Assembly (NCBI GenBank): GCA_016710585.1
Contig: JADJVN010000022.1
Location: forward strand, 1 to 64,000
Direction: 5' to 3'
DNA: 64,000 nt
Source: Saprospiraceae bacterium
GTDB taxonomy: Bacteria > Bacteroidota > Bacteroidia > Chitinophagales > Saprospiraceae
Shown: positions 27,925-38,008 of the stretch, in pieces
How the letters are laid out: every line of letters begins with the position of its first letter
Numbering within the stretch: position 1 is the stretch's first letter
The notes under the pieces: model-generated
Seen by the model: only the letters and a program-made list of their open reading frames with translations
Told to the model about the DNA's origin: nothing
Database searches by the model: none
Made by a program: the position numbers and the translations under genes

Positions 27925-29137
27925 ATGGGAAGATTATCTGGAAAAAAGATACTTATTGGGGTAACAGGAAGTATTGCTGCCTATAAAGCACTAATTCTAT
28001 TGCGTCTGTTGCAAAAAGAAGGGGCTGATATTAAAGTCGTCATGACGGAAGCGGCAAAAGATTTTGTAGGAGAATTATCATTTTCTACGCTCACGGATAC
28101 AGCTGTTTATTCTGGTCTTTTCAAAAATAATGAATGGTCAAACCATGTTGAACTTGGAATGTGGGCCGATCTTTTTGTCATCGCTCCTGCAACTGCCAAT
28201 ACGATCTCAAAAATGGCCAATGGCATTGTAGATAATTTGCTCACCGCTGTTTATTTATCAGCTAAATGTCCAGTAATGGTAGCACCAGCCATGGATTTAG
28301 ATATGTGGAAGCATCCTGCTACATTAAACAATATAAAAACTATTGAATCCTATGGAAATCAAATCGTTCCTGTAGGAGATGGGCATCTTGCCAGTGGGCT
28401 AAATGGGCCTGGTAGATTGGCAGAGCCTGATGATATTTTGAATAACATATGTGCATTCTTCATCAAATCAAATAAACTTCAAAACAAAAAAATTCTCATT
28501 ACTGCAGGACCATCTTATGAGGCCATAGATCCAGTGAGATTTATAGGCAATAGATCCTCTGGTAAAATGGGTATAAGGATAGCAGAAGAGGCTGCTAAAC
28601 ATGGTGCTTCAGTGAATCTAATTCTTGGACCTAGCGACGAAGAAATCAAGCAATTTCCAAATCTTCATATAACTCGCGTTGAATCAGCGGATCAAATGTA
28701 TCTTGAATCAATGACTCAAGTTGCAGAAACCGACATTTTTATTCTAGCAGCTGCTGTTGCAGATTATATGGTATTAAATCCTTCGACAGAGAAAATTAAA
28801 AAGTCTGAAAACAGCCTAAGCTTGGAACTCAGTAAGACAAAAGATATTGCAGCAAGTATAGGTAAAATAAAAAAGAACGAATCAAGTCCTTATAGGCTTT
28901 GCATTAGAAACAGAAAATATAATAGAAAATGCAAAAACCAAGTTAAATAAGAAAAACATGGATTTCATCGTTATCAATTCACCAAAAATACAAAATACAG
29001 CATTTGGATTTGATACAAATAAAATTTCTATATTATTTTCAAATGGAAATCTAAAAGAATTTGAACTAAAAGCTAAATCAGAAGTTGCAAAAGATATCAT
29101 CAATGAAGTCATACAAATTACAAATAATGAAATATAG
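27925..29137 (+). CDS. coaBC: Bifunctional phosphopantothenoylcysteine decarboxylase / phosphopantothenate-cysteine ligase (frameshift)
   Basis: About 403 aa after repair. Start set at the ATG 27925 (MGRLSGKKILIGVTGS) rather than the upstream TTG. CoaC half: GVTGSIAAYKALILLR flavin site, NHVELGMWAD active-site His, PAMDLDMWKHPA. CoaB half: ITAGPSYEAIDPVRF, NRSSGKMG, AAAVADY and KIKKSE. The frame breaks at a six-A run (28869-28874); with five As it reads TNQVLIGFALETEN and continues to a stop at 29137, giving the complete family C-terminus. The gene is essential for coenzyme A synthesis, so the lesion is most likely a sequencing error. Its last 11 nt overlap the next gene. Confidence 0.88.
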
Positions 29138-30038
29138 TTGCTATTGTTTGTGTCTGCTTTTTTGCAGCTTATCCACACTTAGCTTTGGACAAGAACTCGA
29201 TGCCACTGTGAGAGTTCAGGCACCAAATTTAGGTACTAGCGATAAATCAGCAATAGCCTTGATGGAAAAATCTATCACTGAATTTCTCAATACTCAAAAA
29301 TTTACGACTGACAATTTTACTGCTAAAGAGAGAATCAAGTGTAACTTTCAGATTACTATTCGACAAGATGGGGGAAACAATAATTTTGTAAGTGATATCC
29401 TAGTACAAGGGGTAAGACCTGTATTTAACTCTAGTTATGAAACCACACTAATTAATTTGCTCAACAAAGAAATACCAATGCGGTATGATCCTTTTAGACC
29501 AATAGAGAATAGCAAGGAAAATTATTTTGACAATCTTTCTAGTGTCCTGACTTATTATGCTTATGCGATCATTATGATGGATTATGAAAGTTTTTCACTC
29601 GAGGGAGGCGAAACTTATTGCCAATTGCTTCAAAACATGCTCAACTTAATGCCAGCCACAGCAAAATCTATCGACAAATCTTGGGCAGGAGAGAAGGGTA
29701 AAAACAATACTCGATATGATTTGATCGAAAATATCCTGAACCCTAGGATGAAGCCCTATAGACGTTGGATCTACGAATATCATCGTCTTGGAATGGATCT
29801 TTTAGAAAAAGATGTGGTCCAAGCCAGAAGAAACATTTTAGCTGCATTAGAAGCTATCCTCACCGCTGACAAATCCTATCCTAATACTTATTTGATTCAA
29901 GTATTCTGTAGCACAAAAGCTTCAGAAATAGTTGAAATTTTCAAAAAAGGGACTTTAGATGAGAAAAATAAAGCATTTGAAATAATGATTTCATTAGATC
30001 CATCAAATGCTTCTGTATATAATGCAATAAAGTTATAA
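29127..30038 (+). CDS. DUF4835 family secreted protein (PorD-like, T9SS-associated)
   Basis: 303 aa from the ATG at 29127, which opens a signal peptide (MKYSCYCLCLLFCSLSTLSFGQ); the longer reading from 29085 would lie inside coaBC. Conserved text: TVRVQAPNLGTSDKSAI, IKCNFQITI, VQGVRPVFNSSYETTLIN, YYAYAIIMMDYESFS, and MKPYRRWIYEYHRLGMD. This family regularly follows coaBC in Bacteroidota and has been named PorD because of its link to type IX secretion; I keep the symbol empty because direct evidence here is only sequence and position. Periplasmic or outer-membrane location is inferred from the signal peptide. Confidence 0.8.
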   Translation: MKYSCYCLCLLFCSLSTLSFGQELDATVRVQAPNLGTSDKSAIALMEKSITEFLNTQKFTTDNFTAKERIKCNFQITIRQDGGNNNFVSDILVQGVRPVFNSSYETTLINLLNKEIPMRYDPFRPIENSKENYFDNLSSVLTYYAYAIIMMDYESFSLEGGETYCQLLQNMLNLMPATAKSIDKSWAGEKGKNNTRYDLIENILNPRMKPYRRWIYEYHRLGMDLLEKDVVQARRNILAALEAILTADKSYPNTYLIQVFCSTKASEIVEIFKKGTLDEKNKAFEIMISLDPSNASVYNAIKL

Positions 30039-30083
30039 ATTTGTCCCGCTTAACATATCCATTATTAAAAAGATAATTCTTTT

Positions 30084-30668
30084 ATGAACAAAAAAAAGAT
30101 TGCCATATTTGCCTCTGGTACAGGAAGCAACGCTTTACAACTTATCAAACATTTTAAAAACCATCCTAATATTCAGGTTGCTTTAATAGTAACGAATTCT
30201 ACAAAAGCCCCTGTCATTAAAGTTGCACAAGAAAATGACGTTCCTTTTTCAGTGGTCAATAAATCTTTACTGTCGAACAATAGTTATATGACATCCTTGC
30301 TCAATCTATATGATGTAGATTTCATTGTTCTGGCTGGATTCTTACTTTTAGTTCCGCCATTCCTTGTAAAAATTTATAACCAAAAAATGATTAACATACA
30401 CCCAGCTCTATTGCCAAAATACGGCGGTAAAGGGATGCATGGATTAAACGTACACCAAGCTGTTATATCAGCAGGTGATACAGAAACTGGTATTACTATT
30501 CATTATGTCAATGAAATGTATGATAAAGGAAAAGTTATCTTCCAATCGACAGTAAAAGTGGACAAAAAAGATAATGCAGAAAAATTATCAAAGAAAGTTC
30601 AAGAATTGGAACATAAATATCTTCCAGAATGGAGTGAAAAGCTGATCATGCAAATGAGATACCTATAA
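30084..30668 (+). CDS. purN: Phosphoribosylglycinamide formyltransferase
   Basis: 194 aa. N-terminal IAIFASGTGSNALQLI (phosphate loop of GAR transformylase), VDFIVLAGFLLLVPPFLV, the catalytic region INIHPALLPKYGGKGMHG with Asn/His, and GDTETGITIHYVNEMYDKG with the catalytic Asp. It transfers a formyl group from 10-formyl-tetrahydrofolate in purine synthesis. It begins 45 bp after the DUF4835 gene on the same strand and may share its transcript. Confidence 0.9.
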   Translation: MNKKKIAIFASGTGSNALQLIKHFKNHPNIQVALIVTNSTKAPVIKVAQENDVPFSVVNKSLLSNNSYMTSLLNLYDVDFIVLAGFLLLVPPFLVKIYNQKMINIHPALLPKYGGKGMHGLNVHQAVISAGDTETGITIHYVNEMYDKGKVIFQSTVKVDKKDNAEKLSKKVQELEHKYLPEWSEKLIMQMRYL

Positions 30669-30814
30669 TAGTATCTTGGAATATAATTTGAATTTCTCTT
30701 TCTTCCAGTAAGTTATTTTTATCTTTTAAAGATAGCAGAGCGTTTTTTAATAAATTCCGACTTCTAGCTCATTAGAATTCAATAATTTGTTAACTTTAGC
30801 CAAATTTTAAGCAA

Positions 30815-33800
30815 ATGAAATTTGGCAACTTTATCTTTTTAAGCTTTTTTATATTTTCCCAGATCAATCTAATCGCTCAAAATGAGCTTATAAAAATGCA
30901 GGAGGCGAAAGCAGCTTCCAGTAACTGGTTGGAAATCAATACTAAAATGAGCCTAGATGCAGTCTTGTATCATCAAAAACATCTTCAAGAAGACGTCAAC
31001 TTTTTACATAAGCAAACAGAACATGATGAATTAAGCTATAGTCATCACAAATTTCAAATAACAAAATTTGGCTACCCTGTTGAAGGGGCTCAACTCATTC
31101 TTCATGAAAAAGATGATAATATTCTCAGCTATAATGGTTCGACTCAAGTATTTTCAAATAGATTGCCTCTGATAAGTTTTAATCCTGAATCAGCATTGAG
31201 TTTTGCCAAAGCCCATAGAGCCGCTACACTTTATGCTTGGGAAGTTGAAAGCGAAATCCCTGAATTAAATCAAAACTTGCCTACCCCAGAATTATGTTGG
31301 GTAAATGCAGATTTTGATCTCAATAAAGAATTGATCCTTTGCTATAAAATTGATTTATTCTCATATCAGCCATATAAAAGAGAGTGGGTATACATTGATG
31401 CAATGACGGGTGATCAAATCGCAAGCCTAAACAGAATATGTGACATCAATGTTGAAGGAACAGCCCATACCAAATATATAGGTATTCAAAAAATTATTAC
31501 AGACTCAATAGAACCAAAAAAATTCATACTTCAAGACTTCACACGAGGGAATGGAATCGTCACATTAAATTCAAAAAACCAAACGGACTTAACTAAAGCA
31601 TTGGACTTTACGGACTCAGATAATATTTGGAATAATGTCAATTTACAAAAAGATGAAATCGCTACAGATGCTCATTTTGGTGCCGCAAAAACATATGATT
31701 ATTTTTTACAATTACACAACAGAAGAAGCGTAGATAATAAAGATTTAAAGTTAATTTCACTTGTTCATTATTCTACAAATTTCGCCAATGCAACGTGGAA
31801 TGGAACAACTATGAATTATGGCGATGGCGATAATACATTTAAGCCATTTACATTTCTTGATATTTGTGGTCATGAGATTAGCCATGGATTCACTGAATTT
31901 TCATCCAATTTAATTTACTTAAGAGAATCGGGTGCATTGAATGAATCCATATCAGACATTTTTGGAATGGCAATTTATAATTGGGCATTGAAAAAACAAA
32001 AATTAGAATGGCTTCTCGCAAAAGGAATCTATATCAGTGATAGTAATAAAGCCATTCGATCCATGTCTAATCCAAATATTTATCAAAACCCTAAATATTA
32101 TAAAGGACGTTATTGGATCAGCAATAATTCAGACAATGGTGGAGTCCATACAAATTCTGGAGTATTAAATTATTGGTTTTACTTATTATCAGAAGGGATT
32201 GCAGGTAAGAATGAGGCGGGACTTTCATTTAATGTAGATAGTCTTGGTATAGAATCTGCAGCTAAAATTGTATATCGAATGAATACGGTTTACCTCACTC
32301 CTCTATCCAATTATTATGATGCATATTTTGCTTCAATAAAAGCAACAGAAGATCTTTTTGGTTCCTGTTCCAAAGAAATAAAAGCAGTTCAAATGGCATG
32401 GGCAGCTGTTGGCGTTACCTACAATACTGGTGAAACGAATGATCTCTACACTTACTATGAGAGAGAACTTTTTTTCTCATGTGATCTCGGTAAGGAAGAG
32501 TCGATATCCTATCAATTGATCAACGGTTCATGCGATGAAATTATTCCAAAAGGTACTAAAATTAAAATCGGCGCTCTCATGAATAAAATTTCAATTTATA
32601 ATGATAGTTTGATTTTATCAAAAGCGCTCAATCCAAATGATTCAGTCACTATAGAATTAAAAAATGTGTTCAACTTTGACACTATAGGTAAGTATAATAT
32701 TCTTGTATTTTCAAAAATTGAAAATGACACAATCAATGGCAATGATACAATAAAATTAAATGTTGAAAAACTAGATAGAACTCAAGTTGATTATTCATTG
32801 GCTGCACCAAGTGTAGGACCATTTTCATTGGGTTGCACAGATTCTGGTCCGTTAACAGGAAGGCTGAGATGGAAAAGTGATGCATGTGATCCTATTGCTA
32901 TTGGTTCAAAAATTCCTATCGGAATAATAAGCAATAATGCATCAGAATCAGTTGGTGAAATACTTGTAGAAAGGATCATGTATAATGGTGATTCAGCCTA
33001 TGTACCCTTTCTCTGTAGACTTAACTGGTGTTCTACAGTTTGGAACGACACAATATTACATCTATTTGAAAAATCCAAATGACATCAAAAGATCAAACGA
33101 TACGATTAAAGTTACGCTATCAAAGAAATATGAACTCCCAAAAGATGTCCTTTTAACTTTTAATGAATTGACATCATCGAAAGATTCAGTAAACTTGATA
33201 TTCAATTCCAACTCAACCTGTGCCATTTCACCTACAAGAAGCATTTCGGGTGACCTAAGTGTCAGAATGAGTGGCGGATCACCACAAAACCCAAACTATA
33301 GCTATACCCCACCACTCACACAAAATGACATTTGGACAAACAATCCTCTGTCAAAATCAAAACTGTGCATCTGTGCCAATGCAGAAGGGATGAATAATGT
33401 CAAACTCAAGTTTGATAGAAAACATAATATAGCTAACACCTTAACTTTTCTCATTCAGAAAAAAAATATTAATTTTCTATCAGCACTTCGAGTCCTTGTG
33501 AATGGAATTCAAACAAGTAAAACCTATCTTATTAATTATCCGACTGATACATTACTCAATTTCAGTGAAGCCTTAGATCTGAGTCCATACAAGGGAACAA
33601 AATTTGAACTTTGCTTTGAAGCCTATACTGGTGTGGAAGCGACTTCAGATGGCAAACGAATAGGTGATGCTGTATGGTTAGATAATATTATTTTAGTTGA
33701 TGAGGTGACTGTTTCAAACACGGATATTAAAAAGTCTAATTCAAATTATTCAATTAGAACGAATCCAATTCAAGAAGACAAAGTCATTCTTGAATCAAAA

Positions 33801-33986
33801 GAATCCAAAGATTTTAGCTTTGAAATTTTTAATGAAGCGGGTCAAAAAATAATCATCCAAGACAAGTGTTTCATTGAAAATAACTCACTGTTTCAAATCG
33901 AAACTAAGAAATTGAATCAAGGAATTTATTACTTAAAGATAAACGATAAACGAAGTAGTCAAACTCTGAAATTCATAAAAAATTAA
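30815..33986 (+). CDS. Secreted M4 (thermolysin-like) metalloprotease with T9SS sorting domain (single frameshift)
   Basis: About 1056 aa when repaired. Signal peptide 1-21 (ending LIAQ), then an FTP-like propeptide (HHKFQITKFGYPVEGAQLILHEK), then the M4 catalytic domain: HEISH at 353-357 (zinc ligands and catalytic Glu), third ligand in ESGALNESISDIFG (E377), and NSDNGGVHTNSGVLNYWFY with the transition-state His. The first frame stops at 33082. One base less at the CCCTTTC stretch (33005-33011) gives YVPFSVDLTG and continues through a jelly-roll-like region (DAVWLDNIIL) to a sorting tail (IRTNPIQEDKVIL, LNQGIYYLKI). It should be a secreted, self-processing endopeptidase exported by T9SS. Confidence 0.85.
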
Positions 33987-34007
33987 GCATTGGTTTACTT
34001 GTAGTTT

Positions 34008-35492
34008 TTATCGTAAATATTCATAACATCCCATATCAGGATTGACAGCATCACGTGCTTTCAATTCTAGGTCGGTCATGATATGTGGTAAAACTAATGC
34101 CTTACCATTGGCAACGGACAAAGTGTCCAAATGAAAATCATCTTTTGAAATATCTTTAAAAAGCTTATCAGAATTTAATATTTGAATGCAATCATTTGTA
34201 TAGGTTGAAATAAAGTAAGGATACTTCTTTACACCGAGTAGATCTTTAATTTTAAAAATACAATTTTTAAATTTCAAATCAAATTTTGCACCATCTAAGC
34301 TGTCTAAATCTAATTCATCTTCGTTCGATCCTGCGATGATGCAATTGGAAAATTCACTATAAAGATCATTCCTACGAATGTCGAAGCAAGTTGGAAAATC
34401 CTCACATCTATTATTGGATAAAAATACGGCTGGCTTATCATTGCCATAATTCGCAAATGTACAATACTCAAACTTCCCAACACCACCAGTGCTCATGGCA
34501 ATAGATTCTTGTCCTTGATTATAAAACAGACAATTTTCTGCTTGAATGTTTGCAGAACTTCCTATAATACCTGAATAAGTATTGTTCTTAATAATACAAT
34601 TTTTCAGAACACATTCTGCTAATGAATCAACATAGATTCCTACTAAGTTATTTTTAATTAAAGTAAACTCAAATATATTCCCTTTACTTTCTTGATCTAT
34701 TGCAATACCCGACCATTGACCTCTTATATTCTCATAACTTTTTTCCAATCGTACACCTTGAAAAATCACTGGCTCTGCATAAGTACCATTAACTTCAATA
34801 CTTGCATTTTTTCCAATTATGATTCTTCCATCATTATAAAAAAATGTCTCATTTGCAGAGTTCTTTGCTTTCGTTATTCCACCGTAAACATAGATTTTTG
34901 TTCCTTTTGGAATTTGCAATTTTCCATTATCAAAATAAACTACGCCATAAAATATATTTGGCAATGTGTTATCTAAAACTAAAGTCGTTCCTTGAAGATC
35001 AAGCAAACTAATTTGTCCTTGATTGGACTTGGCTGGAAAATAATTGGCATTTTGTCCCCAAGCTTCTAAATAGATTTTTTGAGCTACATTATTAACGAGC
35101 AAATTAAGGGAATCCAAAATAATAAATGGACTTTGACTAACAGGCATATCTGGATTTACGGTAACTTCCACAAATACATAAAGACTGTCTTTTGGGCGAA
35201 TCTCTATATTTTCAAAACTATTACCTGGGAGTCCATCAACATTCAGTCGAAAAAATGATTGTCCTAATTCTATTTTTTGAATCTTCAGAAACTTGTCATA
35301 CGGATTATAAATTTTAAAAATACGAATAGCAGAACCCAATGTTGTAAATACAGTGTCGAAGCGAATGGTATCAGTAGAATATTTTGGAAGATCTGTATTG
35401 CCATCCGCAAACTCCATTTTATCACAAGAGTTTAAAAATAAAGTACTTATAAAAGCGAACAGCAATGCATAGTGCAGAAAGTATTTTGGCAT
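34008..35492 (-). CDS. Right-handed parallel beta-helix lipoprotein
   Basis: 494 aa. Lipoprotein signal with lipobox LFLNSCDK (Cys about 23). N-terminal beta domain (TDTIRFDTVFTTLGSA, FKIYNPYDKFLKI, typical of DUF1573-like/choice-of-anchor domains). Then parallel beta-helix rungs from about residue 170 (VYVYGGITK-like, GQWSGIAIDQES, CVLKNCIIKNNTYSGIIGSS, AENCLFYNQG, FSNCIIAGS). The end DAVNPDMGCYEY is the usual close of this family. Likely an outer-membrane surface lipoprotein; ligand unknown. Convergent to the M4 protease gene with 21 bp between stops. Confidence 0.8.
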   Translation of the reverse strand: MPKYFLHYALLFAFISTLFLNSCDKMEFADGNTDLPKYSTDTIRFDTVFTTLGSAIRIFKIYNPYDKFLKIQKIELGQSFFRLNVDGLPGNSFENIEIRPKDSLYVFVEVTVNPDMPVSQSPFIILDSLNLLVNNVAQKIYLEAWGQNANYFPAKSNQGQISLLDLQGTTLVLDNTLPNIFYGVVYFDNGKLQIPKGTKIYVYGGITKAKNSANETFFYNDGRIIIGKNASIEVNGTYAEPVIFQGVRLEKSYENIRGQWSGIAIDQESKGNIFEFTLIKNNLVGIYVDSLAECVLKNCIIKNNTYSGIIGSSANIQAENCLFYNQGQESIAMSTGGVGKFEYCTFANYGNDKPAVFLSNNRCEDFPTCFDIRRNDLYSEFSNCIIAGSNEDELDLDSLDGAKFDLKFKNCIFKIKDLLGVKKYPYFISTYTNDCIQILNSDKLFKDISKDDFHLDTLSVANGKALVLPHIMTDLELKARDAVNPDMGCYEYLR

Positions 35493-35541
35493 TGTTAAAT
35501 ATTTGATGCAAATGAAACGAAGATATAACAGAAATTTATAC

Positions 35542-35549
35542 TATTTTTG
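35542..35549 (+). promoter_or_regulatory. Candidate -7 element TATTTTTG
   Basis: Matches TAnnTTTG and lies 15 bp before the ATG of the small membrane-protein ORF at 35565. No TTTG box at the right distance upstream, so this is weak support on its own. Confidence 0.3.
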
Positions 35550-35564
35550 CATAAAATTCTTGAA

Positions 35565-35708
35565 ATGGCAGAAAAAAGTGAATCAAGGTCAAAAGATATG
35601 ATGATTTTTGTGGTTTCTACAATAATCATGTGTATTATTGTGGTGTTGCCCAGCATGGTTTTGGGTGCCATTGCCCTTCGTTTTGACTTATTTGACCAAA
35701 GCGTTTGA
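35565..35708 (+). CDS. Small single-pass membrane protein, 47 aa
   Basis: Forty-seven codons from ATG 35565 to TGA 35708. A charged N-terminus (MAEKSESRSKD) is followed by one long hydrophobic segment (MMIFVVSTIIMCIIVVLP and on to LGAIAL), then a short FDLFDQSV tail. The composition (one clean membrane span, positive/negative N-terminus), a promoter-like element 15 bp upstream and its place just before the glycosyltransferase gene at 35748 support a real gene. I know no family for it. Not tested for conservation. Confidence 0.5.
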   Translation: MAEKSESRSKDMMIFVVSTIIMCIIVVLPSMVLGAIALRFDLFDQSV

Positions 35709-35747
35709 TGCTATTTAACGCATTGTTCTTACTATAATTAACGCAGG

Positions 35748-36446
35748 ATGATCGTCGATGTGATTATCCCTGCTTTGAATGAAGAAAAATCCATAGCTCT
35801 CGTCATTCAGGACATCCCAAGTTATCTTGTTCGCAATATTTATGTATGTGATAATGGAAGCACAGATAATACTGCATCCAATGCAAAATCTGCTGGAGCT
35901 ATCGTCGTCCATGAAGCAAAAAAAGGTTATGGTGCAGCTTGTTTAAAAGGAATCTCGACTATATCTAATACCAATGCCCCACCCGATATCCTCGTCTTCA
36001 TTGATGGTGATTATTCTGATTATCCTCAAGAACTAGAATCCCTTATCAAACCTATAATAGATTCAAACAAAGATTTAGTGATTGGATCACGAGTACTAGG
36101 TCTTGCAAGCAAAGGTTCATTGACGCCAGTTCAAAAATTTGGCAACGCATTGTCGACCAAACTGATTTCATTATTATTCAATGAGCATTTCACAGACCTT
36201 GGCCCATTCAGAGCTATTCGATGGGAAAGCCTAATGAAACTGAATATGGTCGATCAAAACTATGGCTGGACCGTAGAGATGCAAGTCAAGGCTGCAAAGC
36301 TAAAAATGGATTGTTGTGAGGTTCCAGTCAACTATAAAAATAGGATCGGCAAGTCCAAAGTCTCGGGTACAATCAAAGGCTCAATTTTGGCTGGATACAA
36401 AATTTTAAGCACTATTTTCAAGCATTATAATATGTTTATTAAATAA
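35748..36446 (+). CDS. Glycosyltransferase family 2 (dolichyl/undecaprenyl-phosphate sugar transferase-like)
   Basis: 232 aa, GT-A fold. IIPALNEEKSIALVI at the N-terminus, CDNGSTDNTA (nucleotide site), GYGAACLKG, FIDGDYSDYP (metal-binding DxD equivalent), GSRVLG, NALSTKLISLLF, FTDLGPFRAIRW and VPVNYKNRIGKSKVSGT. No membrane segment, so it acts at the cytoplasmic face. First of three glycosyltransferase-type genes in a row on the plus strand, suggesting a shared glycolipid or glycan pathway. Confidence 0.85.
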   Translation: MIVDVIIPALNEEKSIALVIQDIPSYLVRNIYVCDNGSTDNTASNAKSAGAIVVHEAKKGYGAACLKGISTISNTNAPPDILVFIDGDYSDYPQELESLIKPIIDSNKDLVIGSRVLGLASKGSLTPVQKFGNALSTKLISLLFNEHFTDLGPFRAIRWESLMKLNMVDQNYGWTVEMQVKAAKLKMDCCEVPVNYKNRIGKSKVSGTIKGSILAGYKILSTIFKHYNMFIK

Positions 36447-36519
36447 GATGTCAATGTTTAGCAAAGCATATTTATTTTGAATAAAGTTCTAATATGTTAT
36501 CATACATTTGGTTTCAATT

Positions 36520-37998
36520 ATGGAAAGATTTCAAATTATTCTGATAGCGGTTTATACTGCTTGCTTATTGTACATGACTATCTTCAGTCTCATTCAGCTT
36601 GGATTACTCAAAGAATTTCGAAAAAAGCGAAAAGACAATAAGCCACTTCCTCCATTAACATCTGAAGATCCACACCCGATGGTTACGATTCAGTTGCCAT
36701 TATTCAATGAGATGTTTGTGGTCGAAAGATTGATAGACAATATCATGAAGATCAATTACCCAAAAGATAAATTAGAAATTCAGGTCCTTGATGACTCCAC
36801 TGATGACTCTGTGCAGTTGGCTATCAATAAGGTCAACCATTATAAAAATCTTGGATATAATATAAAGCATATTCATCGCACAGATCGCAGCGGCTACAAA
36901 GCTGGAGCATTGAAAGAAGGGATGAAACATGCAGAAGGTGAATTCATTGCCATCTTTGATGCAGACTTCTTACCAGAGCCAGATTTTTTGATCAAGGCAA
37001 TGCCTTATTTTCATAATGACAAAATTGGTGTAGTTCAAACTCGCTGGGAACATTTGAATGAAGACTATTCATTATTGACCAAACTTCAAGCATTCCAGTT
37101 GAATGTACACTTTACAGTAGAGCAAGCAGGAAGATGTGCTGCAGGTCATTTTTTACAATTCAATGGTACAGCAGGAATCTGGAGAAGAACTGCAATCGAC
37201 GAAGCTGGAGGATGGCATTCAGATACATTGACTGAGGACTTAGACTTAAGTTATAGAGCTCAATTGAAAGGTTGGAAGATTCAGTATGTAGAAGATATCA
37301 TTTGCCCTGCTGAATTACCAGCTGAAATTTATGGATTGAAATCTCAGCAATTCCGTTGGATGAAAGGTGGTGCAGAAAATACAAGAAAATTATTACCTAC
37401 AATATTAAAAGCAGATCTACCTGCTAGTATAAAATTCCACTCAGCAATGCACTTGATGGCTTCAGGAATTTTCTTCATCATCCTTTGGGTAGGTATCTTA
37501 AGCGTACCGGTATTGTGGGCGATGGATGACCTCGGACTAAAGGCGACCTTCATGGGATTCTGTTTATTGGGTACATTGGCAGTGATGTCTGTGTTCTATG
37601 AAGCAAATGTAATGATGTGTTGGAAAGAAAAAGGAGTGACAAATCGTTTTTGGAAATTCGTAATGTTGTTTCCACTATTCATGGCAGTGTCGATGGGATT
37701 CAGCTTACACAATAGCATAGCAGTTATACAAGGATATTGGGGTAAAAAATCAAGTTTTGTTCGCACTCCAAAAATGAATATCTTGAATGTACAAGATAAA
37801 CTAAAATCGAATCAATACGTGATCCAAAAAATAGATCTTACACTGATCGCAGAAGCATTGTTCTTTTGTTATTTTGTATTTGCGATTGGTCTAGGTGTTT
37901 ATTTGGAATATTTTGCATTCATGTTATTCCACATCTTATTGTTGACAGGTTTCGGAATTAATTTTTTCTACAGCCTACGTCATTTGAGCTTAAAGTAA
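36520..37998 (+). CDS. Membrane glycosyltransferase family 2 (processive/CESA-like type)
   Basis: 492 aa from the ATG at 36520 (the upstream TTG at 36508 adds only four residues). One membrane helix at about 5-27, then a GT2 domain: VTIQLPLFNEMFVVERLI, LDDSTDDS, IFDADFLPEPDFL, FNGTAGIWRR, TEDLDLSYRAQLKGW and the acceptor motif QQFRWMKGG (QxxRW). Four to five C-terminal helices follow. The D,D,D,QxxRW pattern is shared with cellulose-synthase-like and ceramide-glucosyltransferase-like enzymes. Product unknown. It lies 73 bp after the preceding GT2 gene and 10 bp before the GT-C gene. Confidence 0.87.
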   Translation: MERFQIILIAVYTACLLYMTIFSLIQLGLLKEFRKKRKDNKPLPPLTSEDPHPMVTIQLPLFNEMFVVERLIDNIMKINYPKDKLEIQVLDDSTDDSVQLAINKVNHYKNLGYNIKHIHRTDRSGYKAGALKEGMKHAEGEFIAIFDADFLPEPDFLIKAMPYFHNDKIGVVQTRWEHLNEDYSLLTKLQAFQLNVHFTVEQAGRCAAGHFLQFNGTAGIWRRTAIDEAGGWHSDTLTEDLDLSYRAQLKGWKIQYVEDIICPAELPAEIYGLKSQQFRWMKGGAENTRKLLPTILKADLPASIKFHSAMHLMASGIFFIILWVGILSVPVLWAMDDLGLKATFMGFCLLGTLAVMSVFYEANVMMCWKEKGVTNRFWKFVMLFPLFMAVSMGFSLHNSIAVIQGYWGKKSSFVRTPKMNILNVQDKLKSNQYVIQKIDLTLIAEALFFCYFVFAIGLGVYLEYFAFMLFHILLLTGFGINFFYSLRHLSLK

Positions 37999-38008
37999 AA
38001 TATACTAC

